Assembly (NCBI RefSeq): GCF_029958905.1
Contig: NZ_CP124614.1
Location: 1,116,001-1,180,000 of the forward strand
Origin: Vibrio sp. YMD68
Lineage (GTDB): Bacteria; Pseudomonadota; Gammaproteobacteria; Enterobacterales; Vibrionaceae
DNA: 64,000 nucleotides
Direction of reading: 5' to 3'
Shown here piece after piece: positions 16,530 to 25,018 of the stretch. The notes beneath the pieces are model-generated. The model was given only the letters and a program-made list of their open reading frames with translations, searched no databases and had not been told where the DNA came from. The position numbers and the translations under genes were made by a program. How positions within the stretch are numbered: position 1 is the first letter of the stretch; each line of letters begins with the position of its first letter.

Positions 16530-17600
16530 TCAGGAATTTTTCAAATTTTTGTATGTTATCTTGTTTTTACCATTAGATTTACTTACATAAAGTAACTTAT
16601 CAGCTTCGAAACACAAATTATCAAAATCATTATCTTTGTTAACCTTTCCGTGTGAAATTCCTATTGATAATGTAATAATACCGTAGCTTTCATTTTCTTT
16701 ATGTACTATGGCTGCTTTATCTACAGCAAGCTGAACTTTTTCCATTAACATCTTCATTTCTTCAAGTGTTTTGGTAAAAGATACTCCTACAAACTCTTCC
16801 CCTCCTACTCTGAAAAAACACGCATTATCATCACTATAGCTTTTTAGTATATTACCTATTTCTTTAAGCGCATCATCGCCTTTTTTATGTCCATATAAAT
16901 CATTATATTTTTTAAAGTTATCAATATCGATCATTGATAGAGAAATGTTAGAGCTAGCAGGTAAACTATTAGTGAATTTGTCATACATTCTTCTGCTATA
17001 AACTTTTGTCAATGAATCAATATATGCTATAGATAACATTTTTGTTTTTTCTTTCTTATATCCATAATATATATATATTATAAGCATCAAATTAAAAAAT
17101 AAAAAACTCAAAATAATCAGATCGATTTTTTCATTTAAATCCATTTGGTTGTTTAATCGTTTTGCATAACGAGATATTAACAAAAATAGTTCACTTCGAT
17201 TAAGGTCAATACTAACGTAATATTGATTTAATAGCTCTATAGCTTTAGGGTGTATGTTATTATTTTCGAGCAATTCGGATTTAATTGTATCTAATGCGTT
17301 GTTTCTTTGTTCATTATTAGTCTGAACGCCAATAAGTTTATCAGACATAGAATTTAATATGGAATCAAAGTCTTTTTTGAATTCCATGTCATTATCTAAA
17401 TCTGATCCGATGAATTTTTCCATTATTGAATAGCTAGCGTATAAATATAGAATTTCATCTAGATTATTTTTTCTATTTTCATGTATTGAATAGGTTAACT
17501 TTAAAAAGAAAGTAATTATAACTACTAATGAAATCATGACGCATTTATAAATTGTTTTGTCATTTGATGAGCTGTTTCTATCGTCACCGTATTTTATCAT
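16530..17600 (-). CDS. Membrane-bound GGDEF diguanylate cyclase
   Basis: A 356-residue protein. Two transmembrane segments (about residues 19-37 and 162-180) bracket a helical periplasmic region of about 120 residues. The GGDEF domain (about 190-352) has SLTKVYSRRMYD, SMIDIDNFKKYND and the active-site motif GGEEF (in FRVGGEEFVGV), so it should make cyclic di-GMP. The inhibitory RxxD site is absent upstream of the active motif. Signals sensed in the periplasm are unknown. In Vibrio such enzymes regulate motility, biofilm and adhesins; nearness to the fimbrial and DGR-target genes is suggestive only. Confidence 0.9.
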   Translation of the reverse strand: MIKYGDDRNSSSNDKTIYKCVMISLVVIITFFLKLTYSIHENRKNNLDEILYLYASYSIMEKFIGSDLDNDMEFKKDFDSILNSMSDKLIGVQTNNEQRNNALDTIKSELLENNNIHPKAIELLNQYYVSIDLNRSELFLLISRYAKRLNNQMDLNEKIDLIILSFLFFNLMLIIYIYYGYKKEKTKMLSIAYIDSLTKVYSRRMYDKFTNSLPASSNISLSMIDIDNFKKYNDLYGHKKGDDALKEIGNILKSYSDDNACFFRVGGEEFVGVSFTKTLEEMKMLMEKVQLAVDKAAIVHKENESYGIITLSIGISHGKVNKDNDFDNLCFEADKLLYVSKSNGKNKITYKNLKNS

Positions 17601-18246
17601 TATGTCTATACCATTTTGTTTTAATATTAAGCTTATTACTTACTTAAAATTATTGAGTGGTTATCCTTAAAGTTCTTTGATTTCCCATCCTTGTTGAGTC
17701 GATTTTAGTTGTGTATTTTCTACGAAAAAAAGCCTTTGTTTGTATCGTTACGGTTTCAATCTGGAATGGTCATTAATAGAAAAATCTTCAGTATTAACTC
17801 AAGGCTACCCATTGAATTGGCTTAATAATCAATTGTTTATGTTTATTTGGTTTTGCTATTAACTGTATCTCCTAATTCTCTTCATTAAATAATTTAATTG
17901 AAAATCCACAAAAACCTTTATCACGACTTATGTGAAACTCATCAATAATGTTGAAATGTTGAAATGTTGAAATGTTGAAATGTTGAAATGTTGAAATGTT
18001 GAAATGTTGAAATGTTGAAATGTTGAGTTGTATTTTTCCACTTTTACGCACTGTACCTTTTTCAGCCTGTACCTCTGTACCCCTGTACCTATGTTGCATA
18101 ATTAAAAAGTTAGATGATTAAAAAGGCTGATGATTCAAAACCGTTAAGCCTTGAGCGGTTGAGTCACATATTGGAGCAATAGCGGCGTTAAGGGCAGAAG
18201 CGTTATGCTTTCCTTCCGAAGGAACAGTTACTCAATTTAGTCATTT
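17601..18246. other. Non-coding stretch with 8-bp repeat array
   Basis: No believable gene. It contains the TTGAAATG array (17951-18022) and AT-rich sequence on both sides. Its last 120 bp may belong to a small transcript ending at the terminator at 18250-18282. Confidence 0.5.
17951..18022. repeat. Nine tandem 8-bp repeats (TTGAAATG)
   Basis: Nine perfect copies, with no spacers. The minus-strand open frame through the array is a product of the repeat, not a gene. Confidence 0.97.
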
Positions 18247-18249
18247 CAA

Positions 18250-18282
18250 AGCGCTCAGATCTCAAGTCTGAGCGCTTTTTTA
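18250..18282 (+). terminator. Strong rho-independent terminator without a visible upstream gene
   Basis: Arms AGCGCTCAGA and TCTGAGCGCT with a 7-base loop, followed by TTTTTTA on the plus strand. No plus-strand gene lies within several hundred bases upstream. A smaller hairpin (TTCCTTCCGAAGGAA) sits about 35 bp before it, so the terminator may close a small RNA. Confidence 0.85.
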
Positions 18283-18341
18283 TTTGAGTTTCTAATCCAA
18301 AAGATCATAATCAGAAAGCACACAATAAGAAGGAATCAAAA

Positions 18342-18662
18342 GTGGCTGAATTTAAATACAAAAACCTATCTCAACAAGATCAAGACAAATTGGATGCGGC
18401 GGTATTTCGTCGTTTGCTTTCTCATCTAGATGATAATAAAGACGTTCAAAACATCGACCTTATGGTTTTGGCGGGCTTTTGCCGCAACTGTTTTAGTAAA
18501 TGGTATAAAGCGGAAGCAGAGCAAAGCGGTTTGGATCTCGATATCGATGATGCTCGCGAGCGTGTCTACGGCATGACTTACGATGAGTGGAAACAAAACC
18601 ATCAGCCGAAAGCCACCCCAGAGCAGTTGGCTGCTTTTGAAGCAAAGCAGAACAAAGTTTAA
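18342..18662 (+). CDS. DUF1244 family protein
   Basis: A 106-residue protein that matches the DUF1244 pattern: AAVFRRLLSHL, then LAGFCRNCFSKWY with paired cysteines, and YGMTYDEWKQNHQ. The family is small, helical and widespread in proteobacteria, with no firmly established function. It starts at GTG preceded by GAAGGAA. Its end overlaps the convergent cysteine-cluster gene by 4 bp. Confidence 0.88.
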   Translation: MAEFKYKNLSQQDQDKLDAAVFRRLLSHLDDNKDVQNIDLMVLAGFCRNCFSKWYKAEAEQSGLDLDIDDARERVYGMTYDEWKQNHQPKATPEQLAAFEAKQNKV

Positions 18663-18907
18663 GTGAGTCGTTCCAGCTCGGTCAGCAATTTGATGGCATG
18701 ATGGTTTGTCGTGCCACAAATGTCCGGGCAAGGCTTAAATAGATGACACACCTTTGGACGTTCTGGCTTGCCAAATAATTTACAAAGGTTGTCTTCATTG
18801 AGCTGAATGCAGCGCTCTCCCGCTGGCTTCCCCTTTGGCATCCCAGGAATAGCAGACGATATACTCGGTGCTATACAGCAAGCACCACAACCAAGACGAC
18901 AATCCAT
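18659..18907 (-). CDS. YkgJ-type cysteine cluster protein
   Basis: An 82-residue protein with the cluster CRLGCGACC near the start and further cysteines in GERCIQL, DNLCKLF and VCHLFKPCPDIC. This pattern is that of the UPF0153/YkgJ family, presumed to bind Zn or Fe. The ATG at 18907 is taken rather than an upstream TTG. It is convergent with the DUF1244 gene. Confidence 0.85.
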   Translation of the reverse strand: MDCRLGCGACCIAPSISSAIPGMPKGKPAGERCIQLNEDNLCKLFGKPERPKVCHLFKPCPDICGTTNHHAIKLLTELERLT

Positions 18908-19068
18908 AGTAAAAACACCCAATGAAAAAAGGGAGCGGATGATAGCAAATAATCATGCTACGAGCATCCATTACTTCAACGAAAAGGCTCCCTGAATAAG
19001 AATAAGCTTGAAGTTTTGGGTGAGCAGCGGTATAAAACGCCTCCAATGATAATCGATGATAATGAGCT

Positions 19069-19518
19069 ATGACTTCTCCTTTTTGGCAATCAAAATCCCT
19101 CACCGAAATGACCGAGCAAGAGTGGGAATCTCTCTGTGATGGTTGTGGTAAATGTTGCCTACATAAGCTTATGGATGAAGACAGTGACGAAGTGTATTAC
19201 ACCAACGTTGCTTGCAGTTGGCTTAATGATAAAACGTGTTCGTGCAAAGATTACCCTAATCGCTTTGATTCCGGTGAAGAATGCCTAAAGCTGACACGAG
19301 ACAAAATCGACGAGTTTCACTGGTTACCTGATACCTGTGCGTATCGCTTATTAGCGGAAGATAAACCGCTCCCTGCTTGGCACCCGTTAATCACGGGTTC
19401 GAAAGCCGAGATGCACGCCGAAGGTGAAAGCGTCCGTAATAAAGTTGTGTATGAGATTGATGTTATCGACTGGGAAGACCACATTCAAAACTTACCTGAA
19501 TGGGCTAAAAAGAGTTAA
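19069..19518 (+). CDS. ycgN: YcgN family cysteine cluster protein (UPF0260)
   Basis: A 149-residue protein beginning with [20 protein letters not shown], then [11 protein letters not shown] and further Cys ([31 protein letters not shown]). These are the eight or so conserved cysteines of YcgN, related to the YkgJ cluster family. The enterobacterial homologue is of unknown function. It stands as a single gene divergent from the YkgJ-type gene. Confidence 0.92.
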   Translation: MTSPFWQSKSLTEMTEQEWESLCDGCGKCCLHKLMDEDSDEVYYTNVACSWLNDKTCSCKDYPNRFDSGEECLKLTRDKIDEFHWLPDTCAYRLLAEDKPLPAWHPLITGSKAEMHAEGESVRNKVVYEIDVIDWEDHIQNLPEWAKKS

Positions 19519-19585
19519 TTATCACTCTATTTCTAATGAAAATAAGCGGATATTTTGTACCGAGCCGAGTTTTTTTGAATCAACT

Positions 19586-20338
19586 TCAGCTCGATTTCAA
19601 ACACAGATCTCCTAGCGAAGCAGTGCTGAGAAGCTTGAACTTTTTAACTTGAAGTATAAAGAGTTCCGCGCAAGCAACGGCATCGCTGGCTGCCGAGTGA
19701 GAATAATAAGCGGGCAGATTATGGTGACGTCGAAGATCATCTAATTGATAACTAGTGTGATGATTACTTTTGCCTTCATAACTGAATTGCTTCTCGATTT
19801 TCAGTGTATCGACGAAGTAGCAAGGAAATGCTGGCAAGTTATATTTTTGACTTAAGTAACGTTCGATAAACCGCCGTTCAATACTGGCACTGTGAGCGAC
19901 AATGACCTTACCTTTGATTTGTGTCAGTAACCAATTCATCGCAGTATCGAGATCCACACCTTGTATCAACTGCTTAGGGGTTATCTCATTGATTTGAGCG
20001 GTTTCAGCTTTAATAAATTGACCGTGTTTAATAAAGACTTCTTCGCTACTTGCTAGGTCAACACTCTCTAGAGTGACGTTGACAATGCCAATGGATAGGA
20101 CTTTGTCTTTGTTAAAATCTAGCCCCGTCGCTTCAAAGTCGAGCGAAATAAACTCAATGCCGGTTAAGGAATGCTTTGGCTCTGGTTGAGGCGTTTCTAG
20201 ATAGGCCTGCAATGGGGCGCTCCAGTGCGAATTCGAACCAAGATTACGCCTTACTGTTTCTTGAGAAAGCCCTTTAGAGCTTGGCAGTATTGAGGTTGAC
20301 CACTTTGTCAGCCATTTTCCAAAGCATTTCTTAAGCAT
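19586..20338 (-). CDS. DEDD-family 3'-5' exonuclease (DNA polymerase III epsilon-like)
   Basis: A 250-residue protein with the exonuclease motifs: ExoI SLDFEATGLDFNKD (Asp, Glu), ExoII VIVAHSASIERRFIER, ExoIII HSAASDAVACAEL. The motif III His makes it DEDDh. The N-terminal 50 residues are a helical extension. It is 5 bp downstream of the DUF294/CBS gene, so the two are an operon; this pair recurs in Vibrio and relatives, often near acetate-use genes. The substrate is unknown; it is not the replicative epsilon subunit. Confidence 0.87.
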   Translation of the reverse strand: MLKKCFGKWLTKWSTSILPSSKGLSQETVRRNLGSNSHWSAPLQAYLETPQPEPKHSLTGIEFISLDFEATGLDFNKDKVLSIGIVNVTLESVDLASSEEVFIKHGQFIKAETAQINEITPKQLIQGVDLDTAMNWLLTQIKGKVIVAHSASIERRFIERYLSQKYNLPAFPCYFVDTLKIEKQFSYEGKSNHHTSYQLDDLRRHHNLPAYYSHSAASDAVACAELFILQVKKFKLLSTASLGDLCLKSS

Positions 20339-20343
20339 AGCGA

Positions 20344-22212
20344 TTAAGCACCTTTAACGAAGCGAAGTTTGGCGACATCTTGCAGTTCATTGATGATCTT
20401 AAACGCTTCTTTAAGGTGCTTACGTTCAAAGCTACTGATTTCATCTGGGTAGATATGATTGTTCGGTTCCTTACTCATATTGATTGCGTTAAGTTGATGC
20501 CTAAAACGAACTTGAGTAATAAAGCGAAATGCACCGATGATGTTGTCACAGCTGTCTTGTGACATCGTTCCGTGTTTTGCTGCAAAACGAAAACGCTCTT
20601 CGGTACCCGTGAGTGAGCCACCCGCCGCTAGGCTAAAGATTCTTGCCAAATCAATGATCAGATTAAGCGCATATTTCTTAATATTCAGTGTGTTGCTGTT
20701 TTCGCCCCCTTTTTCGAGTACCAAGTTGTTAAAAATACCTAGCGGGGGTTGGGTTTCAATGGCGTCACGTACCAAAGCGGGAATGAATCTTGGGTTGTTG
20801 TGTATACATTCATGCATGTAGTTTTGAATGTTCTCCACAAAGTCTGAATTACCGTGGATGGCGCGAACCTCAAGAAAAACACTGATGCTTAATAGTTTGT
20901 TGTATTCAGGGCTCGATACCCACTTATGGTAATACTCTTTCCAACGAGAAATAGGTTGACACCATTTTGGCGTAGCTGCCATGTACTTGCCATCACACAG
21001 CGGGTAACCGCATGCAGCAAGGCCATTGCACACACGCATTGCTAAATGGACGAAATAGAGCTTATGGTCGTCTGTCGCATCCTCAGATAAAACAATGGCA
21101 CTGTCTTGGTCTGAAAGCATATGAACTTCATTACGAGCGTGTGATCCGGCAACGATCCAAGCGTAATCACATGGCGCTGGGCCGAGTAGATCTTCGGTGA
21201 GCTGAATGATTCGTCTAGTAAAGGCGTCCATGATCATTGACATCACTTGACCTTGGATTTCAGCACTCACTCCACTTTCAACTAATGCTTGGAAGATGAT
21301 TTGCTTTTCATCTTTTAGAGCCGCAAGTGCGCTCACTGAGTTCGCGTATTTTATTTTCTCAATAAGGAACAGCGACTGAGTCTTATGGTTGTGAACTAAG
21401 TGAGTCGTCGTTAATAGCCCGGTGACTTTGCCTTCGTTAATGACGGGTAGGCAACGAACATTGTATTGCAGCATTAAAGAGATGGCTTGGATGACCTTAT
21501 CATCGCGTTGGATTAATACTGGCGAGGTATTCATGACTTGTGAGATTGGCTGGTTGGTATCAATTTCAGCCGCAACAACATTTCTTGTCATATCTCGGTC
21601 GGTGACCATGCCAACAATATCACCCTCTTTCATTACAACGGCACATGAGCTGCGCTGATCGCCACACATGGATTTTGCGACTTCTTTAATTGAAGTATCG
21701 TGTTCAATAATAGTGATGTTTTCACTGGCGACTTCCCCGACGCTTCGGAAAAACAACCCTTTCTCTTCTTTTCGGCAAACAAAATCAACCGCTGAACTTA
21801 AGCGCACGTTGGCCTGTGATGCAAAGTAGTTAGCAAACTCTGGGTAGTTAGCGCACGCTTTTTTCACTTCTTGGTGAGGAAGAAGATAGAGCAAGGTATC
21901 TTCAATCGCTTGGGCTTGGTAGCCATCTTCTGCATTTTTCAGAGGTTCCAAAAAGGTAAAACCAAATTGATCTTCTTCACCTAGGCGCGCACGAAGCTCG
22001 CCGTTGGGTGTCTTTTGCTCAATGGCGCCAGTGCGAATAATGTAGAGGTGTCGCTTCTGACATAGTGCACTGAATTCAATGATCTCTCCTTCAGTAAGAT
22101 ATTTAACCACGACACAGCCCGCGAGCGTTTGCATTAACGAAGCTGGGAGCTTATCGAACGGATCAATTCGGCTTAAGAAATCACTCACATTTGGTGTGAC
22201 AGAAGTACCCAT
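20344..22212 (-). CDS. cNMP-binding / CBS-pair / DUF294 nucleotidyltransferase-like protein
   Basis: A 622-residue cytoplasmic protein. Residues about 10-140 form a cyclic-nucleotide-binding-like fold (GEIIEFSALCQKRHLYIIR). Residues 155-275 hold two CBS domains (VGMVTDRDMTRNV, VTGLLTTTHLV). From about 300 the DUF294 nucleotidyltransferase domain has GSHARNEVHMLSDQDSAIVL (G-S then D-x-D metal site). A helical DUF294 C-terminal domain follows. Similar proteins are thought to be signal-responsive regulators. A KdgR-like box lies 17 bp upstream of the start. Confidence 0.9.
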   Translation of the reverse strand: MGTSVTPNVSDFLSRIDPFDKLPASLMQTLAGCVVVKYLTEGEIIEFSALCQKRHLYIIRTGAIEQKTPNGELRARLGEEDQFGFTFLEPLKNAEDGYQAQAIEDTLLYLLPHQEVKKACANYPEFANYFASQANVRLSSAVDFVCRKEEKGLFFRSVGEVASENITIIEHDTSIKEVAKSMCGDQRSSCAVVMKEGDIVGMVTDRDMTRNVVAAEIDTNQPISQVMNTSPVLIQRDDKVIQAISLMLQYNVRCLPVINEGKVTGLLTTTHLVHNHKTQSLFLIEKIKYANSVSALAALKDEKQIIFQALVESGVSAEIQGQVMSMIMDAFTRRIIQLTEDLLGPAPCDYAWIVAGSHARNEVHMLSDQDSAIVLSEDATDDHKLYFVHLAMRVCNGLAACGYPLCDGKYMAATPKWCQPISRWKEYYHKWVSSPEYNKLLSISVFLEVRAIHGNSDFVENIQNYMHECIHNNPRFIPALVRDAIETQPPLGIFNNLVLEKGGENSNTLNIKKYALNLIIDLARIFSLAAGGSLTGTEERFRFAAKHGTMSQDSCDNIIGAFRFITQVRFRHQLNAINMSKEPNNHIYPDEISSFERKHLKEAFKIINELQDVAKLRFVKGA

Positions 22213-22228
22213 AATATCTCTCTATTAT

Positions 22229-22243
22229 AAAACGCTGTTTCAG
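22229..22243. promoter_or_regulatory. KdgR-like operator upstream of the DUF294 gene
   Basis: AAAACGCTGTTTCAG matches the AAAACnnnGTTTC box found before the pectin genes. It lies 17 bp upstream of the DUF294/exonuclease start codon and just downstream of the regulator gene. Confidence 0.5.
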
Positions 22244-22257
22244 TATGGATTTATAGC

Positions 22258-22284
22258 CCAAAAAAAGCAGCTGAACCAGCTGCT
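22258..22284 (-). terminator. Terminator of the IclR-type regulator gene
   Basis: Read on the minus strand: arms AGCAGCTG and CAGCTGCT with a 3-base loop, followed by TTTTTTTGGG. It starts 20 bp after the regulator stop codon. Confidence 0.85.
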
Positions 22285-22303
22285 CTATCGTGACAACACT
22301 AAA

Positions 22304-23089
22304 TTAGTTGCTTTGGTAGTGCTTATACCCCAGCTTTTCAGAAATGTTCTCGCCTGCTTTATGCAGTAAGCCAACATAGTACGACATGCGTTTTTCGTCG
22401 AAACGAATGGTTGGGAATGAGATAGAAACACCGGCAATCACAGTGCCAAAACGGTCGTAGATTGGCGCTGCAATACAGCGTAATCCCGGCTCTTGCTCTT
22501 CGTTATCTTCCGCATAATGCTGCTCTTTAACGACTTTCAGTTCAGACAATAGCTGGTCAGTATTCTCTAATGTTTTGTCTGTGTGTTTAATAAACTCGAC
22601 ATTGGAGAGCGTTTGACGAACTACGTCTTCGTCACGATCGGCCAATAGAACCTTACCAATAGCAGTACTATAAAGAGGATTGCGACGGCCAATTCGAGAT
22701 TGCATTCTTAAATTGTAGCCAGAATCAATCTTATGGATGTAAATGATGGCGTTTTCGTCCAATGCCCCAAGGTGCAAGGCCTCGTTAGTCTCTTCGGAGA
22801 TGGCTCTCATCTCTTTGTCTGCTAATGCAATTAGATCAACATACTCTAAAGACTTTGCGCCCAATTCAAACAGCTTTAATGTTAGAGAGTACTTATCTGC
22901 TTCGCCGTCTTGGGAGACATAGCCAAGTGTCTTCATTGTCTGAAGAAAGCGATAAGTTGTCGCCTTTGACATCATTAAACGTTGTGATAGCTCAGAGACG
23001 CCAATTTCCTTTTGCTCGCCAAGAGCATCAAGAATACTGAACACCTTCAATACTGAAGAGACTGCCTCTGGCTGAGTCGACTTTTCCAT
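22304..23089 (-). CDS. kdgR: IclR-family transcriptional regulator, KdgR-like
   Basis: A 261-residue protein with an N-terminal winged helix (about 10-75; GVSELSQRLMMSKATTYRFL) and a C-terminal IclR effector domain (SRIGRRNPLYSTAIGKVLLA, EPGLRCIAAPIYD, AGVSISFPTIRF). KdgR of pectin degraders is the IclR member that represses kdu/kdg/pel/ogl genes until 2-keto-3-deoxygluconate binds. The position, divergent from kduD in a pectin locus with repeated operator-like boxes, supports this assignment. The 257-bp divergent interval includes such a box at 23229. Confidence 0.85.
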   Translation of the reverse strand: MEKSTQPEAVSSVLKVFSILDALGEQKEIGVSELSQRLMMSKATTYRFLQTMKTLGYVSQDGEADKYSLTLKLFELGAKSLEYVDLIALADKEMRAISEETNEALHLGALDENAIIYIHKIDSGYNLRMQSRIGRRNPLYSTAIGKVLLADRDEDVVRQTLSNVEFIKHTDKTLENTDQLLSELKVVKEQHYAEDNEEQEPGLRCIAAPIYDRFGTVIAGVSISFPTIRFDEKRMSYYVGLLHKAGENISEKLGYKHYQSN

Positions 23090-23228
23090 TCTTCTACCTT
23101 AATTGATTTTCTTTTGGCTATTATACCTAGTGAGATGCTATCCACCAGTATTTTTAAAATCGCTTTTTAAAATTTTGAAACCAGACAGTGCTACGGTTCA
23201 TTAAAATATGAGGTTAATCTATTTTTTT

Positions 23229-23245
23229 AAAACGTTATTTCAAAA
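23229..23245. promoter_or_regulatory. KdgR-like operator upstream of kduD
   Basis: AAAACGTTATTTCAAAA in the regulator/kduD divergent region, one base off the common box. A plausible promoter (TTGCGT, about 15 bp, TATGTT) lies just downstream at 23261-23280. Confidence 0.55.
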
Positions 23246-23346
23246 AAAATTGCATCAGGTTGCGTTTTTCTGTTATGTTATCGACATCAACGGTGAGCCT
23301 GCTTTTGAAAAGAGCCACCATATCGGACACGTTTGAGGAAATAATT

Positions 23347-24108
23347 ATGATACTTGATTCATTTAATCTTAAAGGCAAAGTAGCCATTGTTACTGGTTGT
23401 GACACTGGTCTTGGTCAGGGAATGGCACTGGGTCTGGCGGAAGCTGGCTGTAAAGTGGTAGGCGTTAACTACGTTGAGCCTACAGAAACAATTGAGAAAA
23501 TGAATCAAGCTGGACATACTTTTCTAGATGTTCGCGCGAATCTTTTGAAACAAGAAGATATCCCAACAATTATCGACAAGACTCTAACTGAGTTTGGTCA
23601 AGTTGACATTCTAGTAAACAATGCTGGAATCATTCGTCGTGAAGATGCTGTCGAGTTTTCAGAGCAAAACTGGGACGACGTAATGAACATCAACTCAAAG
23701 ACAGTTTTCTTCATGTCACAAGCGGTTGCTAAGCAATTTATGGCTCAAGGGAAGGGTGGTAAGATCGTTAATATCGCATCTATGCTGTCGTACCAAGGTG
23801 GCATTCGTGTTCCTTCTTACACGGCTTCGAAAAGTGCAGTAATGGGTATTACACGTGCAATGGCAAATGAGTGGGCTCGCCACAACATCAACGTCAATGC
23901 AATTGCACCTGGCTACATGGCTACAAATAATACTCAGGCTCTACGTGAAGATGCTGATAGAAATCAAGCAATTCTAGAGCGTATTCCAGCAGACCGTTGG
24001 GGCACACCAACAGACGTTGCGGGTCCTTGTGTATTCCTAGCATCAAGCGCGTCTGATTACATTAATGGCTATACAGTTGCTGTTGACGGCGGTTGGTTAG
24101 CTCGCTAA
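23347..24108 (+). CDS. kduD: 2-dehydro-3-deoxy-D-gluconate 5-dehydrogenase
   Basis: A 253-residue short-chain dehydrogenase. The NAD site is TGCDTGLGQGMA, the NNAG motif is VNNAGIIRRED, and the active site has Ser in NIASMLSYQGG and Y-x3-K in PSYTASKSAVMG. This size and the N-terminal LDSFNLKGKVAIVTG are typical of KduD. It reduces 2,5-diketo-3-deoxygluconate to 2-keto-3-deoxygluconate. The ATG at 23347 is chosen because it begins the family's usual N-terminus and has GAGGAAATAATT upstream; an in-frame start at 23260 would add 29 unlikely residues. It is the first gene of the operon kduD-ygjV-like-kdgF-isomerase. Confidence 0.93.
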   Translation: MILDSFNLKGKVAIVTGCDTGLGQGMALGLAEAGCKVVGVNYVEPTETIEKMNQAGHTFLDVRANLLKQEDIPTIIDKTLTEFGQVDILVNNAGIIRREDAVEFSEQNWDDVMNINSKTVFFMSQAVAKQFMAQGKGGKIVNIASMLSYQGGIRVPSYTASKSAVMGITRAMANEWARHNINVNAIAPGYMATNNTQALREDADRNQAILERIPADRWGTPTDVAGPCVFLASSASDYINGYTVAVDGGWLAR

Positions 24109-24140
24109 CAACCTAGATAAATTAGGTAATGGAGTAACAA

Positions 24141-24638
24141 TTGGAATATCTGAATTTGGCTCAAGTTGTCGGCTATATTAGTTTCATTCTAGGTATTTCA
24201 ACGTTCTATCAGAAAGACGATAGGAAACTAAAAATCGTTATGGTTGTGTTTAATCTCAATCATATGCTTCATTACTTATTGTTAGGCTCGATAGTTTCAG
24301 CGTTGAGAAGTGCAACTGCCATATATGTTTCATCTAAAGTGGTTGCCGGAATATTTATTTTTATAAGCTTGGTCAGTGGCGTTTGGTTATCGAACTCCAT
24401 TTGGGAATTCTGGCCAATATTAGGGACGATAATTGGGACTTATTCTGTCTTTATACTGAAAGGTATTCAGATGAGAATCGGCTTTTTAATTGGCGCAACG
24501 TGTTGGTTAGTCAACAATATGTTAGTAGGCTCGATAGGTGGGACGTTACTTGAAGTGACCCTTATCAGCGTGAATGTAATGACAATATTTCGCCTACTTA
24601 AAGATCAACAGCAAACACTTGCGACAAGTAAACAATAA
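24141..24638 (+). CDS. YgjV-family inner-membrane protein
   Basis: A 165-residue protein with about five or six hydrophobic helices and the motifs VGYISFILGISTF and LNHMLHYLLLG typical of the YgjV family. It starts at TTG, supported by GGAG 6 bp upstream. The function is unknown; some family members have been linked to sugar or imidazole transport by annotation only. In E. coli, as I recall, ygjV lies beside the hexuronate genes uxaCA. The position here inside a uronate operon therefore suggests a role in uronate uptake or sensing (inference). Confidence 0.75.
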   Translation: MEYLNLAQVVGYISFILGISTFYQKDDRKLKIVMVVFNLNHMLHYLLLGSIVSALRSATAIYVSSKVVAGIFIFISLVSGVWLSNSIWEFWPILGTIIGTYSVFILKGIQMRIGFLIGATCWLVNNMLVGSIGGTLLEVTLISVNVMTIFRLLKDQQQTLATSKQ

Positions 24639-24653
24639 ACAATTAGGTGACTC

Positions 24654-24974
24654 ATGTTTGTATACAACAATGATGTTCAATTAGAAGATCTTGGCGATGG
24701 TATTTCTCGCAAAGTTCTTGCTCACAACGACAATATGATGGCTGTCGAAGTGCACTTTGAAAGAGGCGCTATTGGCGCAATGCATAACCACCCTCATGAG
24801 CAGCTAACTTACGTTCTTTCTGGTGAGTTCGAATTTACGATCGGTGATGAAACCAAAATCGTAAAAGCGGGCGATACTATGTACAAAAAGCCGAGCATTG
24901 AACATGGCTGTGTATGCCTAGAAGCGGGAGTACTGATCGATAACTTTACTCCAATGCGCAAAGACTTCGTTTAA
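24654..24974 (+). CDS. kdgF: KdgF, linearises unsaturated uronate monomers
   Basis: A 106-residue single cupin. The metal-binding motif is HNHPHEQLTYVLSGE with a second His in SIEHGCVC. Length and sequence match KdgF, which converts 4,5-unsaturated galacturonate (from pectin, and also alginate-derived uronate) to the linear 4-deoxy-5-hexosulose uronate. It lies 15 bp after the YgjV-like gene and 44 bp before the isomerase, in one operon. Confidence 0.93.
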   Translation: MFVYNNDVQLEDLGDGISRKVLAHNDNMMAVEVHFERGAIGAMHNHPHEQLTYVLSGEFEFTIGDETKIVKAGDTMYKKPSIEHGCVCLEAGVLIDNFTPMRKDFV

Positions 24975-25018
24975 TTTACAAATTTAATTTATCGCAGTGT
25001 GAACTGCAGGAGAAACCC

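Noticed and set aside
17872..18099. Minus-strand open frame with repeated NISTFQHF
   Set aside because: It is just the translation of the 8-bp TTGAAATG array (24 bp gives 8 residues).
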